Shown here: positions 9,601-22,176 of the stretch, piece by piece
How positions within the stretch are numbered: the stretch's first letter is position 1
Layout of the letters: each line of letters starts with the position of its first letter
NCBI RefSeq assembly: GCF_021155775.2
Contig: NC_060236.1
Span: 22,396,238-22,460,237, forward strand
Direction of reading: 5' to 3'
DNA: 64,000 nucleotides
Source of the DNA: Neodiprion pinetum
Lineage: Eukaryota > Arthropoda > Insecta > Hymenoptera > Diprionidae
Translations under genes and position numbers: made by a program
The notes under the pieces: generated by a model
What the model was told of the DNA's origin: nothing
Seen by the model: the letters and a program-made list of their open reading frames with translations, nothing else
Database searches by the model: none

Positions 9601-12600
9601 AACAAAGACTGACTTTCACCATCTCAAAACTCGATCACTGGATCGATTCTGCGGCTGCTAAACGGCTGAGAATTAGTTATCACACTCATGTATCTGTAGC
9701 TATTTGTTATACTATACATTCGAGAATGCGTGCAGTTCTCAAGCCCACCGATCTACTAAGGTTTTTTTGAATGAATTGTAGGTAAAGCAGCGAATAAGAG
9801 ACTAGCATCGAATAATGCCGTCATTCAACGACCGATCGACCGACGCCACTTCTCACCCCTAAATTAACCGCCATCCGCCTACTGGTAGGCAGCCAGCTTC
9901 GCCTGGACCCTTTACTAGTGAATTAGATCGCGTACAATTAGTTGGAGTAGAACAGGAGTCAGAAGATCTGTTTCGGTAACTGAATCATTGGGAATTCTTC
10001 GGCATCGAAAAAGCCGGGATAGTCATCAATCATTCCCCACCGGTTGAGCCTGGCACGTCTTCTCCGACTTTCTAGTAAATCGTCGGCGATTGCGTGAAGA
10101 AGGTGATCGAACGACGTTGGTAGCTGCAAACGGTTTATTATTACGTAATCAGAGCGCGGCGGATAGCACGAATTATAGTTATAGTCATATGTCCTCGCAT
10201 GTTACAGTATATTTTTCAAAAATTGTACAGAAATGCCCGTATTGTACGAGTGAGGATTTAAAAAGCATGCGTTATATGTGCTTGAATAATAAAACGACGA
10301 AAAGTTGCAAGGTGAATAATAAACAATCCCACGTTTCACGTTCACCTCCGGCACACTCGCAGTATGACACGTACGTACTTACATACATACATCGCCCACG
10401 CGCCTGGTCCCCCGGTGAATAGGAATTGTACAGTTATGCGCGTCCAAGCTGGTTATGAATCAGGAAAGGTGGACAGTTTGATTTCAATCGATCATTTCTT
10501 ACACAGCCCGCTATAAATACGAATAATAATTCAATACACATGCGATAAGTATATCATAAATATCATTTCAACCTGCACGGAATTTATCTGGTGCAGATCG
10601 TAAAATAGAGAAAGAGCACTGAATCGGGGGGCAGAAGAGTGATGGATATGTACACATGCCCGCAATGATCATTGGTCGGTACATCTGATTTCGAGAAATA
10701 GGTATCGGGAGATGTAGTAACCTGCCAACTGGCGTAAGTTTCTGAGAGTCGTTTCCGGTCCATTGCAGCGGATGAAATCACTGGAAATTCTTTACACGCA
10801 CTTAATAAACCTCATCGTGATTTTCTGAATCACACGGATTCCGCAGCTGCGTCACAACGGAACCGAACCGCTCCCGTTTGACCAAATGTGTGTTATAAAT
10901 AAGTATTAATACCTATGCGCAGAAATAATAATAAGCTACGGCAAACAAACACTGCACGCTACATCCGCTGTTTGATCGGCTCGCTGCCTTAAGGAGTCAC
11001 CTGGTGTGTTAGAAAGTAGACCAGAGCATGATTCCATACCTAGACGTACGCGGGAAGACAACCGTCGAGTGGGATTTCCAGCTGTCTTGATTAGGTAAAC
11101 AACCCAGACAACATGCGACGAAGTGAAAAGTCGACCAAAATTCGTTGCCCAATAGCCTAATTTTAACTAAACTGTTTCCGCTGAGACTTCGAGGCCTCAA
11201 GATGTCTTTATATTTTAAATTTGTATAGTCAATTCGTCTGTCAGCGTTAAAAACTACCGCTATCCGGTGAGCCCAAGGTAACGTGAGCTACATATTAACA
11301 TTCTCCGCAAATCTGCGGATCTATAACGTGTTCTCGAAAACATAAATTATGAAACATTATACATATCATTTTGGGCTTTTTAGATTCGATATTTTTCGGC
11401 TCAAAATTCCTTGCTAAGACATCGTTTGGTTAAAAAAAATGTTATCATTAATTAACCTCATCTGCAGAGTCGCGAAGTTCTCTACATCGGAAGTCTTTAG
11501 ACGATTTTCGACTTGAGTCGTATCGAGGAATACGAAAATGATTTCTCGCACGCACCTTTCGCTCCGCGATGTTATCTGCAAGTGATCCAGCAGAGTGGTT
11601 AAACTCGAACGTCGGACATCCCGATATCCCGGATCTGACTGGGTAGCTTCTTGTTTTGCACTGATAACACTTTGTCACCCTTCCTCAGGTTCATCAGCTA
11701 TACATGAACAATGGGAAGGGGCACAATGATGCGGTGGTAATTAAAATTGCATGGAATTGTATTTTCTCCGCATATACGTATCGCATTACCGCGGTGAAAG
11801 CAGTATGAAGGCAAATCGCGGACGAAGAACGCGCGAGGATTAAAGGTTTGTGTGCTGGGGGCCACTGGCCAGAGACTGGCCATAGATCCCGGGCGGCAGG
11901 GCCACCGTATACTTTCACGAAGGTGAGCTCGGTATCCGATTGGACGCGACGTCATTCGAAAGATCTGTTATATCAGAAAGAGCAGACCGACTTATGGATA
12001 GTGCGAGAAGGGAAGAGAAGGGAGCGGGGATGCCGTGGCCCTGTCGCAAAGCAAATGTCACATACTTCGGAAAGTTTGTATCACATGTGTATGTATATAT
12101 ATAATATGTAGATATTATAGTTACACTCTCCGATTGCGATATATAGATCCGCGAGAGCACCGCATTCCTACCATATGGCTGCAGCCTTTTCGTAACGGAT
12201 CTTCAGACAGGGGGATGCAATTGCGATCCCGCGGGAGTTTCTGCAATTCCAATTCACGTATATTCTCCACTCGCAAGGTGATCCTGAAAATTGCATTTTT
12301 CACCAGCTAATTAACCCTTTCGGCCTGAGCGGTGACTATAGTCACCCAACGTGCGACGCTCGTTCTGTCTGAGCGGTGACTGTACGCTTGCCACGACTGC
12401 TCGGTCAGCGGGGACGGCGCGACGTAGAATGCGTCCGTACCGAAAGGGTCAACTATTAGTAACATATTATTCTAAGTTACCTGCAATACTGCAATCATAT
12501 CTAGAATGTCTGGAACATGTATAGTCTCTTTGATTAAGGAGACTATATTATATATCAGGTATAAACATTAAAGCGCTTTTCAGTAATATTCCAAATCCAG

Positions 12601-13318
12601 ATTGCAAAATTATATGATCTAGTGTAGATCATTTTCATCCCTTCAAGGATCTTTGCAAAAGTGCCTACGATTAGGCAACAGACACGACGGAGTGCGATGC
12701 GGGTAGCGAATCACAAGGCGGCAGGAAATACGGGTACATAAAACAAAAAATCTATAATATCAAAAGCAAAGATGACACCCATCGAAAAGATAGTTTTAGA
12801 TATAAAAATGGTTTTTATTCACGGTAATAAAGTCATGGTTCTAAATAGTAATGTTTCAGAATAACTACGTCCGTTAAAATCGCCGGAAGCATCCCATCCG
12901 CAACAATCGTGTTATGTTTACCTAGGTACAATCACGGTCACAGTAGCTGTCGTCCCCGAGATAGGCAACGAAGTTACACGTTTAATTTCGCACAGAATTT
13001 CTCACCTAAATTGCCATGTATCTTCGGTTGCCCATCCCAGGAGCTACAGATGCAGTGACCGTGGGAGTACAGATGATAATATTCCCACCCAGAATAATGG
13101 GGAAATTTGAGAGATTACATCGCTTTGTTGTGTATGCCTGGTCCAATAAATTACTACAGCCTACGATTTGAGTTTCAGTTCAATTAGTCATGGTGAAACC
13201 TATAAGACCTATATCTTATACCGTATTCGTTAAAGTAAGTAGCAATACCGATTTACAACGTGAAACGAGCCTCGACGTGATCGATCTACGATCCTCGCTC
13301 CCTCCCCTCACCCTTCCA
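6622..13318. other. Gene-poor region with one small MITE
   Basis: No convincing coding sequence. The 5' UTR and promoter of the chitin synthase must lie in the left part; 6980-7430 is relatively GC-rich and could be its promoter. There is a poly-T run of about 24 at 7683-7706. A TTAA-flanked MITE is listed separately at 12315-12448. The short open frames here show no recognisable domains or splice-supported structure. Confidence 0.6.
12315..12448. mobile_element. Short piggyBac-like MITE (TTAA/TCAA flanked)
   Basis: The terminal repeat CCCTTTCGG (12315-12323) matches CCGAAAGGG (12440-12448). It is flanked by TTAA on the left and TCAA on the right. A TTAA target with ends starting CCC is typical of piggyBac-type elements. 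The interior contains GAGCGGTGACT twice and the palindrome GTGACTATAGTCAC. Confidence 0.6.
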
Positions 13319-15572
13319 TCACTTTCCCGACTGATGATCTATGCTCAAATTCAAAGAGTCCGGGCAGTCATTGCCGCCAGATTGCTGCTTCATGCCGTGC
13401 ACCGTCACGTCCAGCATAGTACCAAAATCGGACTTTACATTCGCGATGGAAACGTCGTCCATAGAGTAATCGTTTCTGGTTGACTTCGACGAGTCCCCGG
13501 AGTCGGGGTTCTTCTTCTGTTCACCGACGGGCAATTCACTGACAGTGAGTTTTGTATCGACGGTCGACATTGCGACAAGACCCTTGACGACGTCAGAGGG
13601 CTTAAACGAGATGTCGGAAGAGATGAATTCGGATATGGGAAATTCGGTAGTCTTGTTAACGTCGATCACTGTCACGTCCTGGGCCTTGCCACCGAGGGGG
13701 TTGAACAGGTTGGCTAGGTTGCAGGCGTAGGCTGGGGACGTCTTGGCAATGTCGTTTATTGAGAAACCCGACAGTTTGGCCAAATCACTGGTCGAAAAGT
13801 TGGCCAGCTTCGAAAGGTCCGAGAATTTGCTCAGCTGCGATATATCGGCGAGTGGGAATTCAGGAATCCTGTTCTTGCCGGCACCGTGGGAGCTGGAATC
13901 GCTCGACAGGAGATTGCTAACCTTGGAAAAGTCCGCGGTTGAGAAATCGTAGTCTGGTTTGGAATTCTTTACGGAAACGGTCAGTTCACCGGATGTGAAT
14001 TCAGCCGGCAACTTGTGCTTCGCATTGAGATTCATATCCGGCATCGGTAAGTCGAATTTCTGCCCTTTGGTGGCTTCAAGGGTGTCGTTTTTGTCCTTCG
14101 AAGTCGACGGCACGTTGAACGGCTTCAGTATGGAGACGCTAGAGTCTAGTTTAAAGTTTACGGGAGTGAGGAAAAGATTGTTAGGATTGATGCCAGAACG
14201 GCCCATGGGGTCAGGCACCAACGGGAACTTGACATTCGAAAATATATCCGAATTTCCCGCTATGCTCGATGCTTGCGTTGTCGTTGGCGGATCCTCCATT
14301 CCAGGTGCAACGATTTCTCTGATGGCGTCCCAGTACGATCCGTTTGACTGGTTCCTCGGTAGTTTTGACTCCAATGAGCTCTACGAAAAAGAATGATACA
14401 AAAATGTTATCTAGCACTGATTTACTTTTCATAATTCTCGATACACAAAGTTTTTGCACGCGTCGCATACTTGCCTTCAATTTTTCCAAATACGTCACAG
14501 AACCGTTAAAGATTCCTTTGAAGTCGACACAGCCGTCATTTTTGTAATACTCGACACATTTTTTCTGAAAAATTAAAAACCAGCCATTATAGTAGATACC
14601 TGAACTGCTGCACAGTCGCTAACTACAGCATTGAAATTCAGTGCTGAACATCTTACAATTTCATCAATAGCTTCCTGAGAAAGGAATTGTTCCTGGGACA
14701 GGGTGTAGCTGAGCAGCATTGGTCTCGGGTACTCGTGAGGCCGATTTTCCGGTGGAGGGAGCGACCAAAAGAAGTTGAAGTTTGACTCGTAGCAGTTATT
14801 ATCTGTGTTATACGGAGCTGCGAAAAGTGAGCCAAAAATTTAAGACTGTTGGGATGACCAAAACGCAAACAACGAAACTCACAGCAGATAAGCCCGACAC
14901 ATGGTGTGTAACTATTGTCACTCAGTCCTTTCATCTTTATCTGATAGTCTAGTTGAGAATCGACATCGCGGAGCGACGGCGACGCGTGCGTCCTAGGATG
15001 GGAATGATACCATCCTACCAACGTGAGATGCTTCCATTCCATGGCTCGTGCAATTTCAGCCTCAGTTGCTGCAGCTGCAGTTTTGTCTTTCCCATTACAT
15101 CGGCATGGAAACGCGTAGTTTATTGTCAAATCTATGGGCATCAAGATCCTTAATAAAAACCCGCAATTTTCAATGTTGTCTACAAATATGTATTAGGAAC
15201 TGAACCTCACTGTGAGCATTAATGTCCCAATGCCCCCCAAGATAACCACACACCTCCTTGTCCTTGAGATGGCAATGCAGGTCGACGATGAGCGCTGCAG
15301 TTGTGGAGAGAGTGACAAGAAATGGCTGAATTTTCCCAAGGGAACTGAACGATGTCAGTTCAACCATTGTGCTCATGTCCCTGCAGAATGGAACATGTGA
15401 TATCTGAAATTTGGCACGGAAGTGATGAGTTACGGGTCGACCAATAATTAGCTTACATTGCGTGACTTCTGATGCCGAGGTTGGTGTGCTTGACGGGAAC
15501 TCTGACGACTGGCACGCTAACCGGTGGTTTTTCTATCACCTCCTCTGTTTCAATCGCGGCATCCATCATCAT
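13319..15572 (-). CDS. MPN/JAMM domain protein, MPND (CG4751)-like
   Basis: Predicted zinc-dependent JAMM-family protein of the MPND group, related to deubiquitinases. Exons (minus): 15572-15457, 15380-15211, 15131-14883, 14817-14657, 14564-14475, 14380-13319; 615 aa. The MPN core contains DLHCHLKDKEVCGYLGGHW and GWYHSHP, with the full JAMM signature H138-x-H140-x7-S148-x2-D151, so metalloprotease chemistry is intact. LCSPY-like and FFWSLPPPE motifs follow, as in MPND. The fifth intron uses a GC donor (14474). The last exon encodes a low-complexity C-terminus with repeated FS/DLAKL units. Start: the first of three tandem ATGs (15572, 15569, 15566), just inside an exon that begins at 15576, so a non-coding or further 5' exon probably exists. 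No N-terminal RAMA-like domain was found here. Nfs1 lies head to head 1.45 kb away. Confidence 0.88.
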
Positions 15573-17022
15573 GAGGCTGAAATCTAAGAGAACACAAGAA
15601 GTGATCCACGAACCATGTAGCTAAAATCGCTAAAATTTGTGAGAGGATGAGTCGAATTTTAGGTTATGTATCGACAATAATATAAGCAAACCTAATTTTA
15701 AGTTCAACTTTGGGCAAGAATCGCAATACAGTACGACCTAAGGGTGATTTTACACAGTTACGAATAGCATTGTTGAAGAAATCGTTAAGATTTGTGATAA
15801 TACAGTGCGGGGAAAATTCAGGAAAATCAGGATTACACTCTCGCGGGCGTCGGCACAGGGTCGGTACTGTGGACACAAACAAAAAGCACGCATACTTTTA
15901 GTTCAGTCTGCTACCACGGCTGTCACAGAGCAGTACAGATGAGAAATTGACGCGGCATTTTCAAAACAAATCCAGAAGAGTAACATAACACGTAAATGAG
16001 ACGAAGGTAAATGAATGTTTCGAACAAGAGTTTTACTTGGTAAATTATTTTAACTGATTTATAAAGGCTGTGTAATTTCGTTGACTCAGTGAAGACTGTC
16101 GTTGACTGGAGACTATTGACGTTTTAAAAACGGTGACCCTAATCAGCGTTGATCAGATTAAAAATTTTTTTATGAACGTTTTATGTCAACGGTCATTTCA
16201 AAGGGTATGAATTCTACAAATTTTATTTACTATAGTGATTTCATAGAATCCATGCCAATTCTTTATTTCTGCGTTAAATGCAAATGTATAAAAGTGTTTT
16301 TGTACAGAATCGCGTATAGAATCGGGATGTTGAGCTCGTTTTTGCGTTTGAGATACGTGGACTTCGATATTTGCAAATATATAAGTCAACATCAAAATCG
16401 ACCAGGGCACTCTTAACAATGACTACTCAAAAACGGTAACCATCAGAGGAAAAGAAGAATACTGAAAGATGATTTCACATATTGGATGCATATTGGTCAC
16501 TTTGGCACAGCTCATGCGCGCATAGTTGAATCTATCCAAACAACGCACTGTACCTGTTAACTCTAAACGTCTCTGCGTCGCATCAAATTTTTATCACAAA
16601 TTCGTACGTGTAAAGTGCAATTAGCAAATGACAATCTTAACAAACATCCTGCAGGGAGTTTTTCGCGCCATTGACGGCTGATCGAGGCCGAGGGGAAGAG
16701 TTTCCGATTGGTGAGAGGCAAACAGAACCGCAGTTACGAGCAGGAGCTGTTCTATCAGGGTTACCGACGCTATTTTAGGTTAACCGCACTTCACTTCACT
16801 TCATTCCAACTAATCTCTTTTCGTCGCGGCACCAATTGATCGGTGATCCTGCGTACGCCTAGCTCTCGACTCTCGAGATTCAAGATCTTGATTAGATCCG
16901 CACAGTTTCCTCTGCCTTCGCATCGAGATTCCTAACCCAAATTCCTCCTTTTTTTGAGCGCGCGACCGGCCAACTGATTGAGTAAATGTCGCACGACTGA
17001 AGAAGGCCGATCAAACGGAAGA
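15573..17022. promoter_or_regulatory. Divergent intergenic region between MPND-like gene and Nfs1
   Basis: A spacer of 1.45 kb separates two divergently transcribed genes. It should hold both promoters and the 5' UTRs. Bases 16660-17020 are GC-richer and contain tandem CACTT-like runs near 16788-16805. No TATA box is obvious and no further coding exon is convincing. Confidence 0.4.
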
Positions 17023-19579
17023 ATGTTTCGTTTGTGGAAACGACTCGTGCCTCTTGCGCGCGATCACCACGTCAACGAAGTGATTTCGTCGCCCAAGCGA
17101 CACTACGCGGCTGTCAAAGAATTCGAATGTACGCTGAACTAGTAAACGAAAGATTTTACTACAAATTATGCAATTGCGCCTAACTACTTGTTAAAAATCG
17201 TTTTTTTCCAGCTCCTATCAGTGATGAGTACAAAAAGGGTCCAGCGGAGGGTCGGCCCTTGTATCTGGATGCCCAGGCCACTACACCATTGGTAATTATC
17301 CACCTCTCGAACGGAACTAAAATTATTCTTAATCTCACACTTGTGATTGTATAAACGTATTTTGTTTTAATAACGGTTTGTTTGGAAAAATTTCAATCGC
17401 TAAACTTCGCTAACTTGTTTTAATCAGTATTAGTACATCTGGGTGTCAACTGATACGTCGATTCTCATTTCAGGACCCACGTGTGCTGGACCAGATGATG
17501 CCGTACATGACAACATACTACGGCAATCCGCATTCCAGGACTCACATGTATGGATGGGAAACAGAGGCAGCTGTTGAGCGTGGTCGGAAAGTTAGTAAGG
17601 ATCTCGTTTTCTCTAAGTGCTTTATATTCTATCCTCTTTCAATTTCTCTTGTAGCAAGTTGCTGATCTGATAGGAGCTGATCCGAAGGAAATTATATTCA
17701 CGTCTGGGGCCACGGAGTGCAATAATATATCTGTCAAGGGTGTGGCTAGATTTTACAAGGAAAAGAAAAAGCACGTTGTAACGACACAAACTGTGAGTTG
17801 AAAAGGAAAATTGGATACGATGTAAACTAGTTGAAGTTGATGCTCCATTTGATAATGTTTTCACTGTGAAATAATCATTGATGTTGGCTTACGTAGTTTG
17901 TTTCTAATTTTGTGATTACATTCCGTTTCAAATATATTGTATGCTTGAAATAAAATTAATTAGAGACCAGAATGGAAATATTTGTAAAACATAATGAAGT
18001 ATGAAGCCACGGGCATTTGATGAGAAGTATTGAGGTCTCTCAACTTGTTCTTTTTACATAGGAACACAAGTGCGTTTTGGACTCCTGCAGAGCTTTGCAA
18101 GCTGAAGGATTCAATGTCACATACCTCCCTGTCAAACCCAATGGATTAATCGACATAGACCAACTTGAAGCTGCTCTGAGGCCTGACACATCACTTGTTT
18201 CGATAATGACTGTGAACAACGAAATTGGTGTCCAACAGCCAATTGCAGAGATTGGAGCTCTATGCAGGTTGTTATACTGTAAAATATATTTCAAGTATCA
18301 GAACAAGACAAAGATAAAAGCGTTAAGTATTGAGCAGTGAACAGATTATCATATTTGTTGATATTGCAGAAGGAAGAAAGTTTTCTTTCACACAGATGCT
18401 GCGCAAGCTGTAGGAAAAATTCCGATCGACGTGAACGCGATGAACATAGATCTCATGTCGATCAGTGGTCATAAGTTGTACGGGCCAAAAGGTAGTGCAT
18501 AAAGAGATCGAGAAATTTTTCAAAATATCCATGCATCTCAACTAATGTTTCAGGCATAGGAGCACTCTACGTCAGGCGTAGGCCAAGGGTTCGTGTCGAA
18601 GCCCTTCAAAGTGGCGGGGGTCAGGAAAGAGGCATGAGAAGTGGAACGGTGCCAGCACCTCTGGTGGTTGGGCTGGGGGCTGCTTGCGAGCTCGCACAAA
18701 AGGAAATGGCGGTTAGTACAACACTTTCTCAACTTTCCATATGCTTCACTGTAAAGTGTCCAGCATTACAGAAAATTGGGAAAACCTGAAAATGTCATGA
18801 GATTATTACTTTACAAGGAAATTTCAGAAAATTTCCAGGAATTTCATCAGTCTCTGATTTCAAAAGAAATTACATTTTTACGTCAGTTTGATAGTATCTG
18901 GTGTTAAGTATCATCTTCAATTTGAACTGAAAATTATCTGGATTAACACTTGTGTTCTTCTCCACGTTTACAGTATGACCACAAGTATATAGAAGATCTT
19001 TCCCAGCATTTGATACAAAAAATAATGGGCAGTTTAACGAATGTGGTGCGTAATGGTGATGAAGTTGCCTGGTATCCTGGCTGCGTGAATCTCTCTTTTG
19101 CTTTTGTCGAGGGAGAGTCATTGCTGATGGCTTTGAAAGATGTGGCGTTGAGCAGCGGCTCAGCTTGCACGAGCGCCAGTCTAGAGCCAAGCTACGTCTT
19201 ACGTGCCATTGGAGCTGCCGAAGACCTGGCACATTCCAGTATAAGGTAGGCGTGAATGTACAATTTTTGCAAACTAGGATATCTGACATATAAATGCTGA
19301 CAATGGCAAATTACTGTGCATTTCAGGTTTGGAATTGGTCGTTTCACAACTCGTGAAGAAGTCGATTACACAGCGCATAACATCATACGCCACGTTATTC
19401 GACTCAGAGAGATGAGGTATGTGTTTTATGCGCTCGATGTCAAAATTGAAACTCTAGCAAAAGATTCGTTTGCTTGTAAAATTGATATAATTCTGTTTTC
19501 TCTTCCTCCTGCCAGTCCACTGTGGGAAATGGTACAAGAGGGTATCGATATCAAGTCAATCAAATGGACGCAGCACTGA
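17023..19579 (+). CDS. Nfs1: Cysteine desulfurase, mitochondrial (Nfs1)
   Basis: PLP enzyme that takes sulfur from cysteine as a persulfide for iron-sulfur cluster assembly with ISCU, ISD11 and frataxin in mitochondria. Ten exons: 17023-17128, 17212-17291, 17474-17590, 17655-17792, 18062-18267, 18370-18491, 18554-18711, 18974-19245, 19327-19416, 19516-19579; 450 aa, close to the human length of 457. The N-terminus is basic (MFRLWKRLVPLAR), fitting a mitochondrial presequence. Visible motifs: DAQATTPLD, GNPHSRTH, SGATECNN, VNNEIGVQQP, HTDAAQ, the PLP lysine in SGHKLYGPKG (K251) and the catalytic cysteine in SSGSACTSAS (C374). The C-terminus PLWEMVQEGIDIKSIKWTQH matches the family end. A polyadenylation signal AATAAA lies at 19724-19729. 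Confidence 0.97.
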
Positions 19580-19914
19580 ACAGTTCCTACTCAAAAAGGG
19601 CTTTGTACACGGATTATTTGTTAAGTGATACATAGTAAATTATGACTAGCTTAGTGAGATTTCAAGTTTCCAGATTTCAACATTGCATTCGCTGCATAGT
19701 AGTATAAGAGTTTATGATAAATGAATAAATTTTTATTTTGAAAATTTATCAAATCGCCACACATCATTCATCCTCCGTCAATAAATTATTATAATATTAA
19801 TATATGCTCAGCCAGCGTTTGTCATGACATAAATCATGCATTTTTAAATTGAAATCCGTTTCCTCTTGAGTTGACTAGAGAAACGTGTTCTGGGCATTAA
19901 AAGCTGAATCAAAA

Positions 19915-20772
19915 TTAGCACAAGCAGGATGGCTCGTCGATTTCGTCGGAACTTGTGATTTTGAAGTGGTCCTTGTCCATATCGTGCAGTTCCATACGCG
20001 ATCTGTTTGCCTCGACCAAATGGCGTGCAATATCTTCAAACATTTCATCAACCCCGTGCCCCGTTTTACACGACGTTTTGTACGTCGCCGATATCAAATT
20101 GTGACACTGTTCACTGGGAAACAAAAGTTACGACTGTCAATGAACTTATTGCTTTAATTCTTAACATATAATTACGATGTGAATAGATTATTTCTCTTAC
20201 CAGAATTGTTCCATTTCCACATCTGTGACCTGAGGATCAACGCTTTCCAAGTCGCTCTTGTTCCCGCAAAGGAATATCTTAGCGTTTTCCGCGTAAGTTA
20301 CAATGTCAAGAAGGTGCTGTGAGAGGAGGTGAAAGGAGGTCGGATTGTCAAGCGAAAAGACCAATATTGCCGCCTCTGCAAATTTGTAGTAACTGGATGT
20401 TATAGAGGCAACCCTCTCCATTCCTCCTGTGTCCCATAACTGCAGCTGGAAAGTCAGGACCACCCTCAACGTTGTAGAAAATTAGCCAAAATTGACAGGT
20501 GTAAATGAATATACTTGTCCGACACAATAAATTTAAAGCTGCACTTGCACGCGTGAAAATAACTGAACGTAACAGGCAAATGTGCTACTTACGCGAATCG
20601 TTTTTTCGTCAATGGTGTACTGTTTGTTGATATTGTCAAGTCCCAAGGTCGATTTTCTATCATTGTTTGAGACGAAGGTATTGTTCGCGAATCGCCTAAA
20701 TATCGAACTTTTCCCGACCCCGTATTCGCCACATAAAATCACCTTTTGTTCGGTTACCTTGATGGTGGCCAT
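19915..20772 (-). CDS. Rab-like small GTPase, atypical switch II
   Basis: Predicted membrane-traffic GTPase, 207 aa. Exons (minus): 20772-20593, 20445-20201, 20113-19915. G1/P-loop GEYGVGKSS (residues 15-23), switch I region KSTLGLDN, G3 WDTGGMER (64-71), G4 GNKSD and G5 SATYK are all recognisable. The catalytic glutamine after DTxG is methionine (M69), and the usual Ala of DTAG is Gly, so intrinsic hydrolysis is probably low. The tail ends PSCLC, a CxC double-geranylgeranylation signal. Start: ATG at 20772 (MATIKV); the open frame upstream has no earlier ATG. I cannot place it in a numbered Rab subfamily. Its 3' end faces the Nfs1 3' end. Confidence 0.85.
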
Positions 20773-21172
20773 TTGTTTACATCTAAACAATACTACCGAT
20801 CATTGTTTAACGGGTTATATTTCCCACGCGTATTATTACCGATTATAACTACACACATTTATGCATGCGTACATATGCATATTCGTGATAATTAAAAAAT
20901 ATTCGCGCAGATTGCAGCATCTTTGTTCAGTCATAGACGTTTCGCTAAGCTCATAGATGGCGCAGACTGCCTAAAAACCGAAGAATCACCCTCGGTGTCC
21001 AACTACACCTATAATTAGTCGATTAGGTGCAATGAACAGAACCACTAGCAAAAAAGCTAGGAAACTTGCTACCGTTCACATTTGCGATCTTTGCTTTATT
21101 ACATGTCTCATTTTTATATTTCAACTTAACATATGTTCCTTGTAATTATTTCGATAAGCAATATTTGACTCA

Positions 21173-21567
21173 TCAAGCAATCACTGGCAGGTGCTGCTGC
21201 TGCTGTTCTTGAGATGAGGTCAACGCGGTTATCTTCTTCTTAACAATGTGAACCTTCTTGTTTGACAGGCATATGACGTAGCAGTGATCTTCGTAGGTTA
21301 TGGATATTTTGTTGAATGTTTCATCGGACGCAAACGCCTTGGGATCGATCGTGTCGGTCAGAGTGATCAGGCTCATGATAATGTTTGCAATTCTCTCGTC
21401 GTTTTCCAGCTCTCCACCCGACTGAAATGACAGCATTGAAAAAAAAACAAAAGTAAACAATGATGAAGCTCTCGACTTGTATCACGTTGTCATACCGTGA
21501 GTACCGCCCCGTCCTCTTTTAATACCAAATAACCGATTTGCTCAGGTATTCTCTCCATCGACAACAT
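21173..21567 (-). CDS. Lamtor4: Ragulator complex protein LAMTOR4 homologue
   Basis: Small roadblock-fold subunit of the lysosomal Ragulator, which anchors Rag GTPases and recruits mTORC1. Two exons (minus): 21567-21496 (24 codons) and 21421-21173; 106 aa. It begins MLSMERIPEQIGYLVLKEDG, matching the LAMTOR4 motif ERIPDQLGYLVL, and continues GGELENDE, which matches GDLENDE of the human protein. The last residues are a Gln-rich tail (SSQEQQQQHLPVIA) longer than in vertebrates. A second in-frame Met (residue 4) could be an alternative start. Confidence 0.92.
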
Positions 21568-21869
21568 CTTCAAATAACCTAGCGGATGTTTGTATATTGC
21601 AGAATGGTAAAATTTAACGTAAGCACTGGGGAGCCGAGTATCAAAATTGTCCTTGCGAGGAAGTGTCACCTGTCAACACACAAAACCTGTGGTTTGACGT
21701 GTGGCGATAGTCTAAAAATACAACGCGGTAGCCAGCGCGATGCAGCGCGATGTATTTTTCTGCTCTTGTTTTCTGCCTGCTTAGACTTCAATGTAGCCAA
21801 CTGACAAAACTTGGAAATCTGGAGATATCATTTATCGTTTGTTCACCGTGGCGCTGTAATCCACTCTCC

Positions 21870-22168
21870 CACGGTCTTACATACAGGTCTTGCGACTCTG
21901 AGTTTCGACGTGGGCCTCTTAACGTGTCAAGCCGCTAGCGTCGCTGCGATCGAGGGATGCCCGGTGCGACAAGGACACGGTCTTGACCGTGTTGTGAACG
22001 AAACACGGTACGGAACACGCACGTCAGTCGTCAAAGGCTTATTCAAACATTGTAGGTTATGTTGATGCATCCCTCGATCGCAGCTCCATCTGGATTTTTC
22101 TTCAACAGAAGAGCCACTCTCTACCATTGGAATTCTATTGAGTCGCAAGACCTGTATGTAAGACCGTG
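21870..22168. mobile_element. Small TIR element with 8 bp target-site duplication CACTCTCC
   Basis: Perfect 29 bp terminal inverted repeats at 21870-21898 and 22140-22168 begin CACGGTCTTACATACAGG. They are immediately flanked by CACTCTCC on both sides (21862-21869 and 22169-22176). An inner inverted repeat (21943-21960 / 22067-22084) makes most of the 299 bp unit self-complementary. An 8 bp duplication is typical of hAT or P superfamilies. No transposase is present, so it is non-autonomous. It lies upstream of both LAMTOR4 and Idh. Confidence 0.82.
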
Positions 22169-22176
22169 CACTCTCC

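Noticed and set aside
20773..20790. Longer N-terminus for the Rab-like GTPase (MFRCKQ)
   Set aside because: That frame opens at TTG, not ATG; MATIKV at 20772 is the first real start.
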